Position numbers and translations under genes: made by a program
In this document: positions 1 through 6,933 of the stretch, piece after piece
How the letters are laid out: every line of letters starts with the position of its first letter
How positions within the stretch are numbered: position 1 is the first letter of the stretch
The notes under the pieces: generated by a model
Told to the model about the DNA's origin: nothing
Seen by the model: the letters and a program-made list of their open reading frames with translations, nothing else
The model's database searches: none
NCBI GenBank assembly: GCA_021160185.1
Contig: JAGHDA010000060.1
Coordinates: forward strand, 1 to 9,326
DNA from: Verrucomicrobiota bacterium
GTDB lineage: Bacteria > Verrucomicrobiota > Verrucomicrobiia > Limisphaerales > CAZBKV01
Reading direction: 5' to 3'
Length of the DNA: 9,326 nucleotides

Positions 1-205
1 CCTCGCCCCGGGTGTCGACCGTAATGTCCCGCACCAGAAACTCGGCGCCGGCCTTGACGATGTCGATCGCGCCGAGATTGGCCTGATGATCGGCCATGCA
101 CTGGATGAGCCGGGCCAACGTGCCGGGCCGGTTGCTCAGTTTGACGCGGATGGTGATCCGGTTGTGAAACCCCGTCGCTTCTCCGGAAGGGTTGGTTGAT
201 GTCAT
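1..205 (-). CDS. N-terminal ACT domain, probably of an NAD-dependent malic enzyme (3' part outside the window)
   Basis: Only the first 68 codons are present; the gene runs off the left edge. The start is the ATG at 205-203, preceded by AAAGAGG about nine bases upstream. After about 15 residues an ACT-type small-molecule-binding domain begins: ITIRVKLSNRPGTLARL, then a Gly-Ala-Ile-Asp-Ile-Val strand and VRDITVDTRGE. From family knowledge, this arrangement, particularly IGAxDIV followed by VRDITVD, is the front end of ACT-containing NAD-dependent malic enzymes, which oxidatively decarboxylate malate to pyruvate. The catalytic domain is not in the window, so another ACT-regulated enzyme remains possible. 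The gene starts 40 bases after the stop of the SirB1-like gene and may share its transcript. Confidence 0.65.
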   Translation of the reverse strand, partial: MTSTNPSGEATGFHNRITIRVKLSNRPGTLARLIQCMADHQANLGAIDIVKAGAEFLVRDITVDTRGE

Positions 206-229
206 CGAAAAAGCCTCTTTCAGTTTTTT

Positions 230-244
230 GCTTCGAGGCGAAGC
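230..244. repeat. Short hairpin immediately after the SirB1-like stop codon
   Basis: A perfect 6-base inverted repeat with a 3-base loop (GCTTCG, CCT, CGAAGC on the minus strand) sits one base after the stop codon at 246-248. On the minus strand it is followed by six A's rather than T's, so it is not an intrinsic terminator for these genes. It could be a weak mRNA-stabilising structure or chance. Confidence 0.3.
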
Positions 245-245
245 C

Positions 246-1112
246 TCACCTGGCCAGGGCGACGATATACCGGCGGAGGCGCTTCGCTTCAGCGGCGCGC
301 TTTTGCTCCTCGTAGAGGCGATAGAGATTTGCGCAAACCCGCAGCAACGTCCGCCCCGGACTGATCGGGGCCAGAAAGGCTTCCTGGAAACCGCGATGGG
401 CGTTGTGCAGATAGCGCACGCAGTCCGCCCGCGTCAGGAGCCTGCCTTGGTGGAAAGGATCGATGTAGACCGACTCGGCGGCCGTTTGAAACCGGCAGAG
501 AAAGTAGCCGGGGATTCCGATGCCGACCACCGGCATGCGCAGGCGCTGCGCCACCAACCAATAGAGAGCGCACAGATTGATCGGATCGCCGATGCGCCGG
601 TCCATTACGTGGTTGAAGTAGAAATCGGCGGGCTGCGCCTTGGAGAGATCCGCCCCGCGGAATCCCAGTTCGTAGAAGAGGTAGTCGTTCACTGCGGCCA
701 GGCTGGTCAACGCGAAGGGGCCTTCCACGATTCTGCCGGCCAGTTCCCGGGCGAAGGCGTCCAACTGCTCCCGGTAAAGCCGAGGGTTGATGTCCGGAAA
801 TCGGGTTTGCGCCAGCAGGAGCAGGCCCTCCTCCAGATCCAGGTTTTCTCCATAGCGGAGGCAGAACTGAAGGAGGCGCGAGTCGTTCGCTTCCCGCCGG
901 ATCCGGATTGCGACTGCTCGGCAGCGACGGCGAATTCGGGGATCCGGATCGGCCAGGTAGGGTTCGAGCCTGTGGAGAATGGGCGCGCCGAAACTCAAAA
1001 GCCGGCTTCGCACGGCGCGGTAGACGATCGGATCGTCGTCTTCCAACAACGTCACCAACGCCCGAAGCTCGCGCTCGCTCGGTTTTTGCGGACTGGTCTT
1101 TGCCGCGTCCAT
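246..1112 (-). CDS. SirB1-like transglutaminase-fold protein with HEAT-like N-terminus
   Basis: This is a 288-residue protein from the ATG at 1112. The frame stays open to a GTG at 1226 and also has an ATG at 1199, but those extra residues are low-complexity and basic, and the family-like part starts just after Met 1 of the shorter form. Residues about 14-75 look like HEAT-type helical pairs (LLEDDDPIVYRAV, then YLADPDPRIRRR). Residues about 90-230 match the SirB1/Transglut_core2 pattern: a helix ending FNHVMDRRIGDPINLCALY (168-184), IGIPGYFLCRF (198-208) and IDPFHQGRLLTRADC (217-231). The C-terminus is helical and charged, like short TPR-type tails in this family. The biochemical role of such proteins is not settled. 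The family's usual PGHFL is PGYFL here (Tyr 203), removing the histidine expected at a transglutaminase-like site, so a non-catalytic role is plausible. The Shine-Dalgarno sequence is weak (GAAGAACGAG before ATG), leaving the start uncertain. Confidence 0.8.
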   Translation of the reverse strand: MDAAKTSPQKPSERELRALVTLLEDDDPIVYRAVRSRLLSFGAPILHRLEPYLADPDPRIRRRCRAVAIRIRREANDSRLLQFCLRYGENLDLEEGLLLLAQTRFPDINPRLYREQLDAFARELAGRIVEGPFALTSLAAVNDYLFYELGFRGADLSKAQPADFYFNHVMDRRIGDPINLCALYWLVAQRLRMPVVGIGIPGYFLCRFQTAAESVYIDPFHQGRLLTRADCVRYLHNAHRGFQEAFLAPISPGRTLLRVCANLYRLYEEQKRAAEAKRLRRYIVALAR

Positions 1113-1137
1113 CTCGTTCTTCGTGGATGGAAAGTCC

Positions 1138-1153
1138 GCTTGGATTGTGCCAA
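1138..1153 (-). promoter_or_regulatory. Candidate sigma-54 (-24/-12) promoter for the SirB1-like gene
   Basis: On the minus strand the sequence TTGGCACAATCCAAGC has a perfect -24 element (TTGGCAC) and a GC dinucleotide at the -12 position with the canonical spacing between GG and GC. The two bases before that GC are AA instead of the usual TT. A transcript would start about 12 bases downstream, near 1126, leaving a leader of roughly 15 bases before the ATG at 1112. It lies in non-coding sequence only if the short form of the gene is correct. No enhancer-binding protein is encoded nearby, so this is a pattern match only. Confidence 0.3.
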
Positions 1154-1221
1154 TTCCGCGGCCGGGCGCAAGCGCGGTTGCTCTTTTCTTCCCGGGCATG
1201 GCGCTTTCAAGCCTGGGAGAA

Positions 1222-1258
1222 CCCACCGGCGCGTCGTTCTTTGTCCCTGAGCGGTGGG
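1222..1258. repeat. Inverted repeat in the gap after the ABC permease
   Basis: Seven-base perfect arms (CCCACCG at 1222-1228 and CGGTGGG at 1252-1258) enclose 23 bases. There is no following T-tract in either direction, so it does not qualify as an intrinsic terminator. It might be an operator or a weak RNA structure between the permease and the next gene. Nothing else recognisable was found between 1259 and 1325. Confidence 0.25.
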
Positions 1259-1325
1259 CGCCCGGCCTCGTTTTAGGAATCGCCGAGTTTCTCCTGCGGC
1301 CGAGTCGCGAAGGGCGAGGGCCTCT

Positions 1326-2333
1326 TTACTGCCTCCTTCGTTGCGCCAAAACCGCCGCGATGATGATCGCTCCGGTGAGCATCAGGCGGCTGGCCTCCGG
1401 CACGGCGTTGATGCTCAAGATCTTGTCCAGGTAGCCGATGGTCAGCGTGCCCAACAGGGTCAGCCCCATTCCGCCGCGGCCGCCCATCAAGTTGGTTCCG
1501 CCGATCACGACGATAGCGATGGCGGTCAGCTCATACCCCATCCCGGCCTCCGGATCGCCCTGCTGCTCCTGGGCGGCCTGGCAAATTCCGGCCACGGCGG
1601 CGAACAATCCGGAAGCCATGTAGGCGAAGATCTTGGCCCGGACCACCGGCACGCCGGAGAGGCGCGCCGCTTCTTCGTTGCCGCCGATGGCGAAGAGGTA
1701 GCGCCCCCAACGGTGGCGGGTGAGAGCCACCCACGCCGCCAGCCAGCACAGGAGGAAAATGACCGTTACGGTGGAGAGGTTGCCGCCCAGGATGCGGCTG
1801 TCGATGGCTCGGAAGATAGCGGGCACGCTCACGAACGTGAAAGTTCCGTCCGGGTTCGGCACGGCGGTGGAAACCTTCATCCCCCCTGAGACCGTCTTTG
1901 CCAGGCCGCGGGCGAAGACCATCATGGCCAGGGTGGCGATGAACGGCTGGATCCGGAACACCGCGTGGACCGCGCCGGCGAGGCCGCCGCAGGCCGCGCC
2001 TACGAGCAGGCACGCGGGAATGGCGAGCCACGGCGACCAGCCCCAATGAATGCTCCAAAGCGAAAAGCACACCGCCGAGAGCGCCAGCACGCTGCCCACC
2101 GCCAGGTCGATCCCGGCGGCGATGATCACCAACGTCATCCCGCAAGCCAGGATGCCGTACACGGAAGCCTGGCGGAGCGTGTCCCGGTGGGTGCCCAGCT
2201 TGAAGAACGCCCCGTCCGCGTTGAACGCGCAGCCCAAGAGCAGCACCAGGAGCAGCGCCGCCAAGGCGCGCGTCGCCGGCGCGTCCCAGCGCAGGAAGCC
2301 GGTTGTGTTTCTCTCCTTCAATTCTTCGCGCAT
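1326..2333 (-). CDS. Ribose-type (RbsC family) ABC transporter permease
   Basis: This 335-residue inner-membrane permease has the usual length for the RbsC/BPD_transp_2 family. Hydrophobic segments are visible at about 22-37, 57-73, 77-93, 102-125, 130-143, 185-203, 233-256, 268-283, 288-300 and 315-330. Family motifs include AGIDLAVGS (73-81), IGGNEEAARLSGV (216-228, the cytoplasmic loop that contacts the ATPase) and VIGGTNLMGGRGG (276-288). The ATG at 2333 overlaps the end of the ATPase gene by 16 bases and has GGAGG seven bases upstream, so the two are translationally coupled and surely partners. Importers of this class usually carry monosaccharides, sometimes purine nucleosides or autoinducer-2; the substrate cannot be read from the sequence. 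No periplasmic binding-protein gene is in the window. Confidence 0.93.
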   Translation of the reverse strand: MREELKERNTTGFLRWDAPATRALAALLLVLLLGCAFNADGAFFKLGTHRDTLRQASVYGILACGMTLVIIAAGIDLAVGSVLALSAVCFSLWSIHWGWSPWLAIPACLLVGAACGGLAGAVHAVFRIQPFIATLAMMVFARGLAKTVSGGMKVSTAVPNPDGTFTFVSVPAIFRAIDSRILGGNLSTVTVIFLLCWLAAWVALTRHRWGRYLFAIGGNEEAARLSGVPVVRAKIFAYMASGLFAAVAGICQAAQEQQGDPEAGMGYELTAIAIVVIGGTNLMGGRGGMGLTLLGTLTIGYLDKILSINAVPEASRLMLTGAIIIAAVLAQRRRQ

Positions 2334-3877
2334 GAGCGGCCCTCCGTCTCTTCAGCGCCCATTGCCGCCGCCAGGATGCGGTTTGGGTCCAGTTGCTCTT
2401 TGTCCAGCTCCGCCCGCACTTCGCCTCGATGAAACACGAGCGCGCGGTCGCTCAAGCCGATCAGCTCAGGCAGCTCCGAGGTGATCAAAAGGATCCCAAT
2501 GCCCTCGGCCGCCAGACGCCGGAGCAAGAGATAAATTTCGCGCTTTGCCCCGACGTCGATCCCCCGCGTGGGCTCGTCCAGGAGCAGCGCTTTCGGTTCG
2601 GTCTGGAGCCATTTGGCCAGAACCACCTTTTGCTGGTTGCCCCCGGAAAGCTGTCGCGCCTCCATTTCCAGCGACGGGGCGCGAAGCGCCGTCTCCCGGG
2701 CCCGCCGCTCGGCCGCCTCTTTTTCCAACCGCGGCCGCCGCCAGCCTCCGGGCGAAAGCCGCGGCAAATCGGCCAGGCAGATGTTGGCGAGCACGGACAT
2801 TGGCGGAATCAGGCCGGTCGCCTGCCGATCGTTGGTCAGCAATGCCATGCCCCTCCGGATGGACGCGCGCGGGGAGCTGATCCGCGCCGGTTTGCCGTCA
2901 ATCCAAAGCCGCCCGGCCACGCGCCGGCCGTAAGCCCCGAAAATTCCTTGAAGCAATTCGCTGACGCCCGAGCCCTGCAGCCCGGCAAGCCCTACGATCT
3001 CGCCCGCCCGAACCTGAAGGGAAACGTCCCGAACGGCCCATCGGCCCGGGCGGCGCGGATCCGGCACGGAGATCTTCTCCAGCCGCAGCCGCTCCTCCCC
3101 CAGCCGGCCGGTCGGCGGAGGGAACTGCGTGTCCATGCGGCGGCCTACCATCCACTCGATGAGCCGTTCCCGGCTCAGTTCCCGCGCCGGGGCGCTGCCT
3201 ATGAGACGGCCGTCCCGGAGCACGGCGATCCGGTCCGCCACGACCTCGATCTCCTCCATTTTGTGGGTGATGTACACAATCCCGCGGTTCTGGGCTTTGA
3301 GTCGGTCGATCAACCGGAAAAGCCGCTCCACTTCGGGCTGGTTGAGGGCGCTGGTGGGCTCGTCCATCACGATCAGCCGCGCGTCGCGGGAGAGGGCCTT
3401 GGCTATCTCGACCAGTTGCTGCCGAGCCATCGGCAGTTCGCCGACGAGCGCGTCCGGGTCAATCTCCACCCCAAGCTCGCCCAACGCGCGCAAAGCCGCC
3501 CGACGCTGCGTCCGCGCGTCCACAAAGCCGGCTCGGCCGGGATGCCGGCCGAGAAACAAGTTGTCCGCCACGCTGATCGTCGGCGCCAGGGAGAGCTCTT
3601 GGAAGATCACGGCCACTCCCAAGCGCGCCGCCTCGATCGGGGTCGCCGGCCTCACGAGCCGGCCGCCCAGCTCGATGGACCCTTCGTAATCGCTGTACAC
3701 CCCGCCCAGGATTTTGATCAGGGTGCTCTTGCCCGCGCCGTTTTCCCCCGCCAGCACGAGAACTTCGCCCGGATAGATGTCCAGATCGACGCCGTGAAGC
3801 ACGGTCACCGGACCGAAACGCTTGGCAATCCCGCGCATGCGCGCCAGCGGACGGGGTTGGGTTTCTGTTTGCTTCAT
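2318..3877 (-). CDS. Ribose-type (RbsA family) ABC transporter ATPase, two fused nucleotide-binding domains
   Basis: This 519-residue protein contains two ABC ATPase halves and energises the permease encoded directly after it. Domain 1 has Walker A GENGAGKST (44-52), the Q-loop in VIFQELS (90-96), a degenerate signature ELPMARQQ (147-154), Walker B IVMDEPTS (169-176) and switch His 205. Domain 2 has a Walker A-like GLQGSGVSE (299-307) without the P-loop lysine, an intact LSGGNQQ (410-416) and Walker B LLLDEPTRG (431-439). A degenerate site in one half is normal for sugar importers of this class. The start is the ATG at 3877 because GGAGG lies five bases before it; an in-frame TTG at 3922 would overlap the upstream gene and add 15 residues unlike the family. 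The gap to the preceding gene is 28 bases. Confidence 0.94.
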   Translation of the reverse strand: MKQTETQPRPLARMRGIAKRFGPVTVLHGVDLDIYPGEVLVLAGENGAGKSTLIKILGGVYSDYEGSIELGGRLVRPATPIEAARLGVAVIFQELSLAPTISVADNLFLGRHPGRAGFVDARTQRRAALRALGELGVEIDPDALVGELPMARQQLVEIAKALSRDARLIVMDEPTSALNQPEVERLFRLIDRLKAQNRGIVYITHKMEEIEVVADRIAVLRDGRLIGSAPARELSRERLIEWMVGRRMDTQFPPPTGRLGEERLRLEKISVPDPRRPGRWAVRDVSLQVRAGEIVGLAGLQGSGVSELLQGIFGAYGRRVAGRLWIDGKPARISSPRASIRRGMALLTNDRQATGLIPPMSVLANICLADLPRLSPGGWRRPRLEKEAAERRARETALRAPSLEMEARQLSGGNQQKVVLAKWLQTEPKALLLDEPTRGIDVGAKREIYLLLRRLAAEGIGILLITSELPELIGLSDRALVFHRGEVRAELDKEQLDPNRILAAAMGAEETEGRSCAKN

Positions 3878-3882
3878 AGCCG

Positions 3883-3887
3883 CCTCC
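3883..3887 (-). promoter_or_regulatory. Ribosome binding site fixing the ABC ATPase start
   Basis: GGAGG on the minus strand lies five bases upstream of the ATG at 3877. This selects that codon over the in-frame TTG at 3922. Confidence 0.75.
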
Positions 3888-3905
3888 GGAAAGGCCGCCT
3901 TCCTC

Positions 3906-4907
3906 TCAGAACAGGAAATCAACCTCCATCCCCGCCGTCCAGCCGGTGAAGCTTGGCGCCCAGAAATACGCCGCGGCCGGCCCTATGTATTGGACCTTCC
4001 ACATCTTGCCATACACATCGAGGACCGCGCGCCCGCCGCTGGAATACATATGGTCCGCAAGAAGTCCGCTTTCGAGGCCGTCGAAAAACTCGGAGCGGCT
4101 CGCGAAACCAACCGCGTGAATCGGCATGCCGCGGATCTTCCAGGGGGTCCGAACCTCCAGCTCCAATTCGTTCTTGAGCATGTGGGCGTCGGAGCGAAAA
4201 CCGGAGATCCTGGAAGAGCGTGTGAAGCGGTCGGTGTGATAAAACACGTAGCCGACTGTATATTGAACCTTGAGCCAGTCGAACCAATGGCGATACCGCA
4301 ATTCCAGGGAGGGGGCCGCCGTCCACTGGTGCGTTTCCCACGAAAGATATTCCGAAGGGAACTGCGCGGCAATCTTTCTGCCCGCTTCGTTCCGCGGCTC
4401 GAAATCGCTTGTGGCGTAAGCGTAAATGGCGTCGATCAACGGCAAGACGCTGATGTCCTCGGTGAAATAGATCCGCATGCCTCCGCCGAAGCCCAGGGCG
4501 ACGGTGTCGTAGGAGGTTTTGTTCCCCTCCAGGGGGGTTCGGCGCATGAAGTCTTCGGCTTGAAGATAGCCGCCCGCCCCTTCCAGCACCCACGAGCCGC
4601 GCAGGCCGGTTGAACCCAGCGCAAACGGATCTGTCTCGTTCAGCTCAATCCGCCAGGGGATTTTGTAAATGTCCGCCTCGGCGTCCCGCCGATCCCAATG
4701 GTACGCGCCGTCGAAAGTGGCCTGGCTGCCGCCCAGAACGACCGAAGCGGCCATGCGCGCGCCGAGGAATCGGCCGCTGATTTCCTCCAGTCCTCCCGGA
4801 GAAAGCGGTTCTTGAGCCGCCGCGGCCTCCGTAAAAAGCGCCAGCGCCAAGCCCCATGCTGTGGCGGAGCCGGCCCGCAGACCCCGCTTGTCAACTTGCC
4901 GCTTCAT
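3906..4907 (-). CDS. Secreted protein, probable outer-membrane beta-barrel, family not recognised
   Basis: This is a 333-residue protein from the ATG at 4907. A signal peptide is clear: basic residues (KRQVDKRGLR), a hydrophobic stretch around 13-25, and an Ala-rich cleavage region with processing likely near residue 31 before QEPLSP. No lipobox cysteine is present. The mature part is rich in aromatic residues and Gly, with alternating strand-like segments such as GGMRIYFTED, SLELRYRHWFDWLKVQYTVGYVFY (in part) and FWAPSFTGWTAGMEV, and it ends in Phe (VDFLF), the usual signal for insertion by the BAM complex. I do not recognise a named family. It sits between the tRNA-transferase-like gene (ATGA overlap) and the importer ATPase (28-base gap), so it could be a pore for the importer's substrate, an inference. 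The longer open frame to 5057 is rejected because the 4907 start has a strong ribosome binding site and the extra residues precede the signal peptide. Confidence 0.8.
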   Translation of the reverse strand: MKRQVDKRGLRAGSATAWGLALALFTEAAAAQEPLSPGGLEEISGRFLGARMAASVVLGGSQATFDGAYHWDRRDAEADIYKIPWRIELNETDPFALGSTGLRGSWVLEGAGGYLQAEDFMRRTPLEGNKTSYDTVALGFGGGMRIYFTEDISVLPLIDAIYAYATSDFEPRNEAGRKIAAQFPSEYLSWETHQWTAAPSLELRYRHWFDWLKVQYTVGYVFYHTDRFTRSSRISGFRSDAHMLKNELELEVRTPWKIRGMPIHAVGFASRSEFFDGLESGLLADHMYSSGGRAVLDVYGKMWKVQYIGPAAAYFWAPSFTGWTAGMEVDFLF

Positions 4908-5728
4908 TTCTGTCCCTCCTTTGAAGGCTCCCAGCGGCATCGAAACGGCGTTTTCTCCGCCGCCTTTTCCACTCCCCCGCCGTAGAACCGGCGCAGGTAA
5001 TCTTCGTTCTCCAAGAGGTGGTGGTCCTGTTTCTGAGCTCCGCGCTGCAACAGGCACTTCAACTCCCGCAGGTTGTTGGACCAGCGCACGCCGTTAAAAA
5101 ATTCCGCCCCTTCGAACTGCGTCTTATACAACGCGTTTCGCGAATAGACCGATCCCAGGTACAAATGCCCGAAGCCGGCCTTGGCAAAATGGTTCACGCT
5201 GTAGGTCATCATATAAATGCCAAGGTTGCGTTTGTAGTAGTCCAAGTCGTAAAACGCGAAGTAGTAATAGCCCAGACGCCGCGGATCGAGATACAGCGTG
5301 GCCGCGCCCACTTCCTTGCCTGCGACCTCGTCTTCGAACAGCATCACATGCGTGATAATTCGTCCGTGAAAGAGGGCGTCGAGGCGGGAAAGGGGCATCA
5401 CGCCCCGGCCGAAGCGGATGTCGCAATAGGTTTTGTAAAAGCGGCGCCTCTTTTCGGTGTATTCGAAGCGCTCCCGCGGGATCAGAGAGGCCCGGATGCC
5501 TTTGCCTTTGCGCAGGACCCGGCGGTTCTCCGAGGATGGCGCGAACCGTTGCAGGTCGATCCGGACGTGGCGGCAAAGGTAGAACCGGTCCAGATCCTTG
5601 GAGGCGGGCAGGAAGCCGCGCTCGAAGAAGTCGGCCGGCTCCTCTCCGGGTTCGGGAACCGCCCACACAGCGTAGGGGAACACGTAGTGCGCATAGTCGG
5701 CTTCGGCTTCGGAAAAGATCAGTTTCAT
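4904..5728 (-). CDS. Arginyl/leucyl-tRNA-protein transferase-like (ATE1/Bpt) GNAT-fold protein
   Basis: This is a 274-residue protein, about the length of bacterial Bpt. The ATG at 5728 overlaps the alanine racemase stop as ATGA. True ATE1/Bpt enzymes transfer Arg or Leu from tRNA to protein N-termini (N-degron pathway). The N-terminal half has FERGFLPAS (35-43) and FAPSSENRRVLRKG (62-75), matching the family's RGFRRSG and FRPSRSQRRxxRRN. The C-terminal GNAT half has a core with YYFAFYDLDYYKRNLGIYMM (155-174) and YLGSVYSRNALYKTQFEGAEFF (in part, 190-211), matching the family's FYDPDY, SLGTY and YLGY...KMxYKxxF blocks. The cysteine cluster normally between the two N-terminal blocks is reduced to one Cys (52), so the metal or cofactor site and acceptor specificity may differ. 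Homology is clear from these blocks; the substrate is unknown, and a FemX-like or plain acyl transfer role cannot be excluded. Confidence 0.8.
   Translation of the reverse strand: MKLIFSEAEADYAHYVFPYAVWAVPEPGEEPADFFERGFLPASKDLDRFYLCRHVRIDLQRFAPSSENRRVLRKGKGIRASLIPRERFEYTEKRRRFYKTYCDIRFGRGVMPLSRLDALFHGRIITHVMLFEDEVAGKEVGAATLYLDPRRLGYYYFAFYDLDYYKRNLGIYMMTYSVNHFAKAGFGHLYLGSVYSRNALYKTQFEGAEFFNGVRWSNNLRELKCLLQRGAQKQDHHLLENEDYLRRFYGGGVEKAAEKTPFRCRWEPSKEGQK
4914..4921 (-). promoter_or_regulatory. Ribosome binding site fixing the outer-membrane protein start
   Basis: AAGGAGGG on the minus strand, with the GGAGG core seven bases from the ATG at 4907, is among the strongest Shine-Dalgarno matches in the window. 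It lies inside the last codons of the preceding gene and decides against the longer reading frame. Confidence 0.75.
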
Positions 5729-6933
5729 GCGTTCTTTTTCCCCGACACATACACTCGCGGCAGCCGCTCTCGCCATCCCACAAGCACTTCATACGAAATC
5801 GTCCCCTTCCACCGGGCGATGTCGTGGGCGGTGATCTCCTCTTCGCCCTGTTTGCCCAGAAGTGTCGCCTCGCCCCACACCCGCGCTTCAGGGATGTCCG
5901 TCACGTCCACCATCGTAGCGTCCATGGCGTTGGCGCCGACCACCGGGGCGCGACGGCCGTGAATCAACACCCATCCTTCGTTGCGCACGCGCGGGTAGCC
6001 GTCGCCGTAGCCGACCGGAATGACTGCGATCCGCCGCGGCGAAGGGCATTGGTATCGCAAGCCGTAGCCGACATTGTCTCCGGGCTCCATTTGGCGAATC
6101 GCGGCGACCCGGGCCTTGACCGACATCGCCGGGCGAAGGCCGGGAAGGCGCCGGCACACAGCCGACGGATAGACGCCGGTGTGGAGAATGCCCACGCGCA
6201 CCGCGTCCAAATGCGCCTCGGGCAGGTCGAGAAAGCCGCCGGTGTTGCAAATGTGGCGAAGGGGGAAGCGCATTCCTTCCCGGGCGGCCGCCTCCAGCGT
6301 TTCCTTGAACCGGGAGAGTTGAAGCCGGGCGAATTCCTTGTCTGCCTCGTCCGAACGGGCGAAGTGGCTGTAGACCCCCTCGAGTAGGATCCCGGGCCGA
6401 TCCCGCAGTTTCCGGAACAGCTCGATCGCTTCGGTCCACCTCACGCCGTACCGACCCATGCCGGTTTCCACCTTGACGTGAACCGGAAGCCGCACGCCGC
6501 GCCGGCGCGCCTCCCGATCGAACCAGGCTCCGGCTTCCGACGTAGTCACCGAAGGGCGCAGATTGTGCTCCAGGTAACAGGGCGCTTCCTCCGGGTGCGT
6601 CTCTCCGAAGATCAGGATCGGCGTCTGGATCCCTTCCCGCCGCAGGGCAAGGGCCTCTTCCAGGTTGCTTACGGCGATCATCGCCGCCCCGCACTTCGCG
6701 GCCAGCCGCGCCGCGGGAACCGCGCCATGCCCGTAGGCGTCGTCCTTCAGCACAGTGATCCACTTGACCGAAGGAGGCAGGTGGGCGCGGATCAAGCGGA
6801 AGTTGTTTTCCAGAGCGTCCAGGTCCACTTCCACCCACGCCCGTTTTCGAAACGGCGGCAGGGAGGGATCCGCGTCCCAGCCGGGGAGACGCGGTTCCTC
6901 CAATCGATTCAGATGCGTCGGACTTTGAGGCAT
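5725..6933 (-). CDS. alr: Alanine racemase (PLP-dependent)
   Basis: This 402-residue enzyme interconverts L- and D-alanine in the cytoplasm to supply D-Ala for peptidoglycan. After a 30-residue lead, the barrel domain begins with WVEVDLDALENNF (33-45). The PLP lysine is Lys 63 in VLKDDAYGHG (the family usually has KADAYGHG). KVETGMGRYG follows at 154-163. The second catalytic residue, a Tyr from the C-terminal domain, is Tyr 290 in DNVGYGLRY. VIPVGYGDGYPR (304-315) and AMDATMVDVTDIP (336-348) are the other family blocks. The HICNTGG (227-233) and HTGVYPS (251-257) versions of two barrel motifs mark a less common subgroup but keep the catalytic pair. The ATG at 6933 directly follows the upstream stop codon, with GAAGAG as ribosome binding site inside that gene's end. 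Substrate could in principle be another small amino acid. Confidence 0.93.
   Translation of the reverse strand: MPQSPTHLNRLEEPRLPGWDADPSLPPFRKRAWVEVDLDALENNFRLIRAHLPPSVKWITVLKDDAYGHGAVPAARLAAKCGAAMIAVSNLEEALALRREGIQTPILIFGETHPEEAPCYLEHNLRPSVTTSEAGAWFDREARRRGVRLPVHVKVETGMGRYGVRWTEAIELFRKLRDRPGILLEGVYSHFARSDEADKEFARLQLSRFKETLEAAAREGMRFPLRHICNTGGFLDLPEAHLDAVRVGILHTGVYPSAVCRRLPGLRPAMSVKARVAAIRQMEPGDNVGYGLRYQCPSPRRIAVIPVGYGDGYPRVRNEGWVLIHGRRAPVVGANAMDATMVDVTDIPEARVWGEATLLGKQGEEEITAHDIARWKGTISYEVLVGWRERLPRVYVSGKKNA

Noticed and set aside
230..244. Hairpin next to a homopolymer, resembling an intrinsic terminator
   Set aside because: In the direction of transcription the hairpin is followed by A's, not T's. 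On the plus strand the T-run precedes the hairpin.
192..1250. A plus-strand open frame of 352 codons covering the SirB1-like gene
   Set aside because: The minus-strand product has SirB1-family motifs; the plus-strand product has none and would overlap the start of the ACT-domain gene.
2393..3949. A 518-codon open frame on the plus strand opposite the ABC ATPase gene
   Set aside because: It is the antisense of a gene with clear Walker and signature motifs. Its translation has no recognisable domain, and long antisense open frames are expected at this GC content.
5729..5776. Longer start for the ATE/Bpt-like gene
   Set aside because: The extra 16 residues are encoded inside the end of alr and are Ala-rich without family similarity; the ATGA overlap at 5728 is the natural coupled start.
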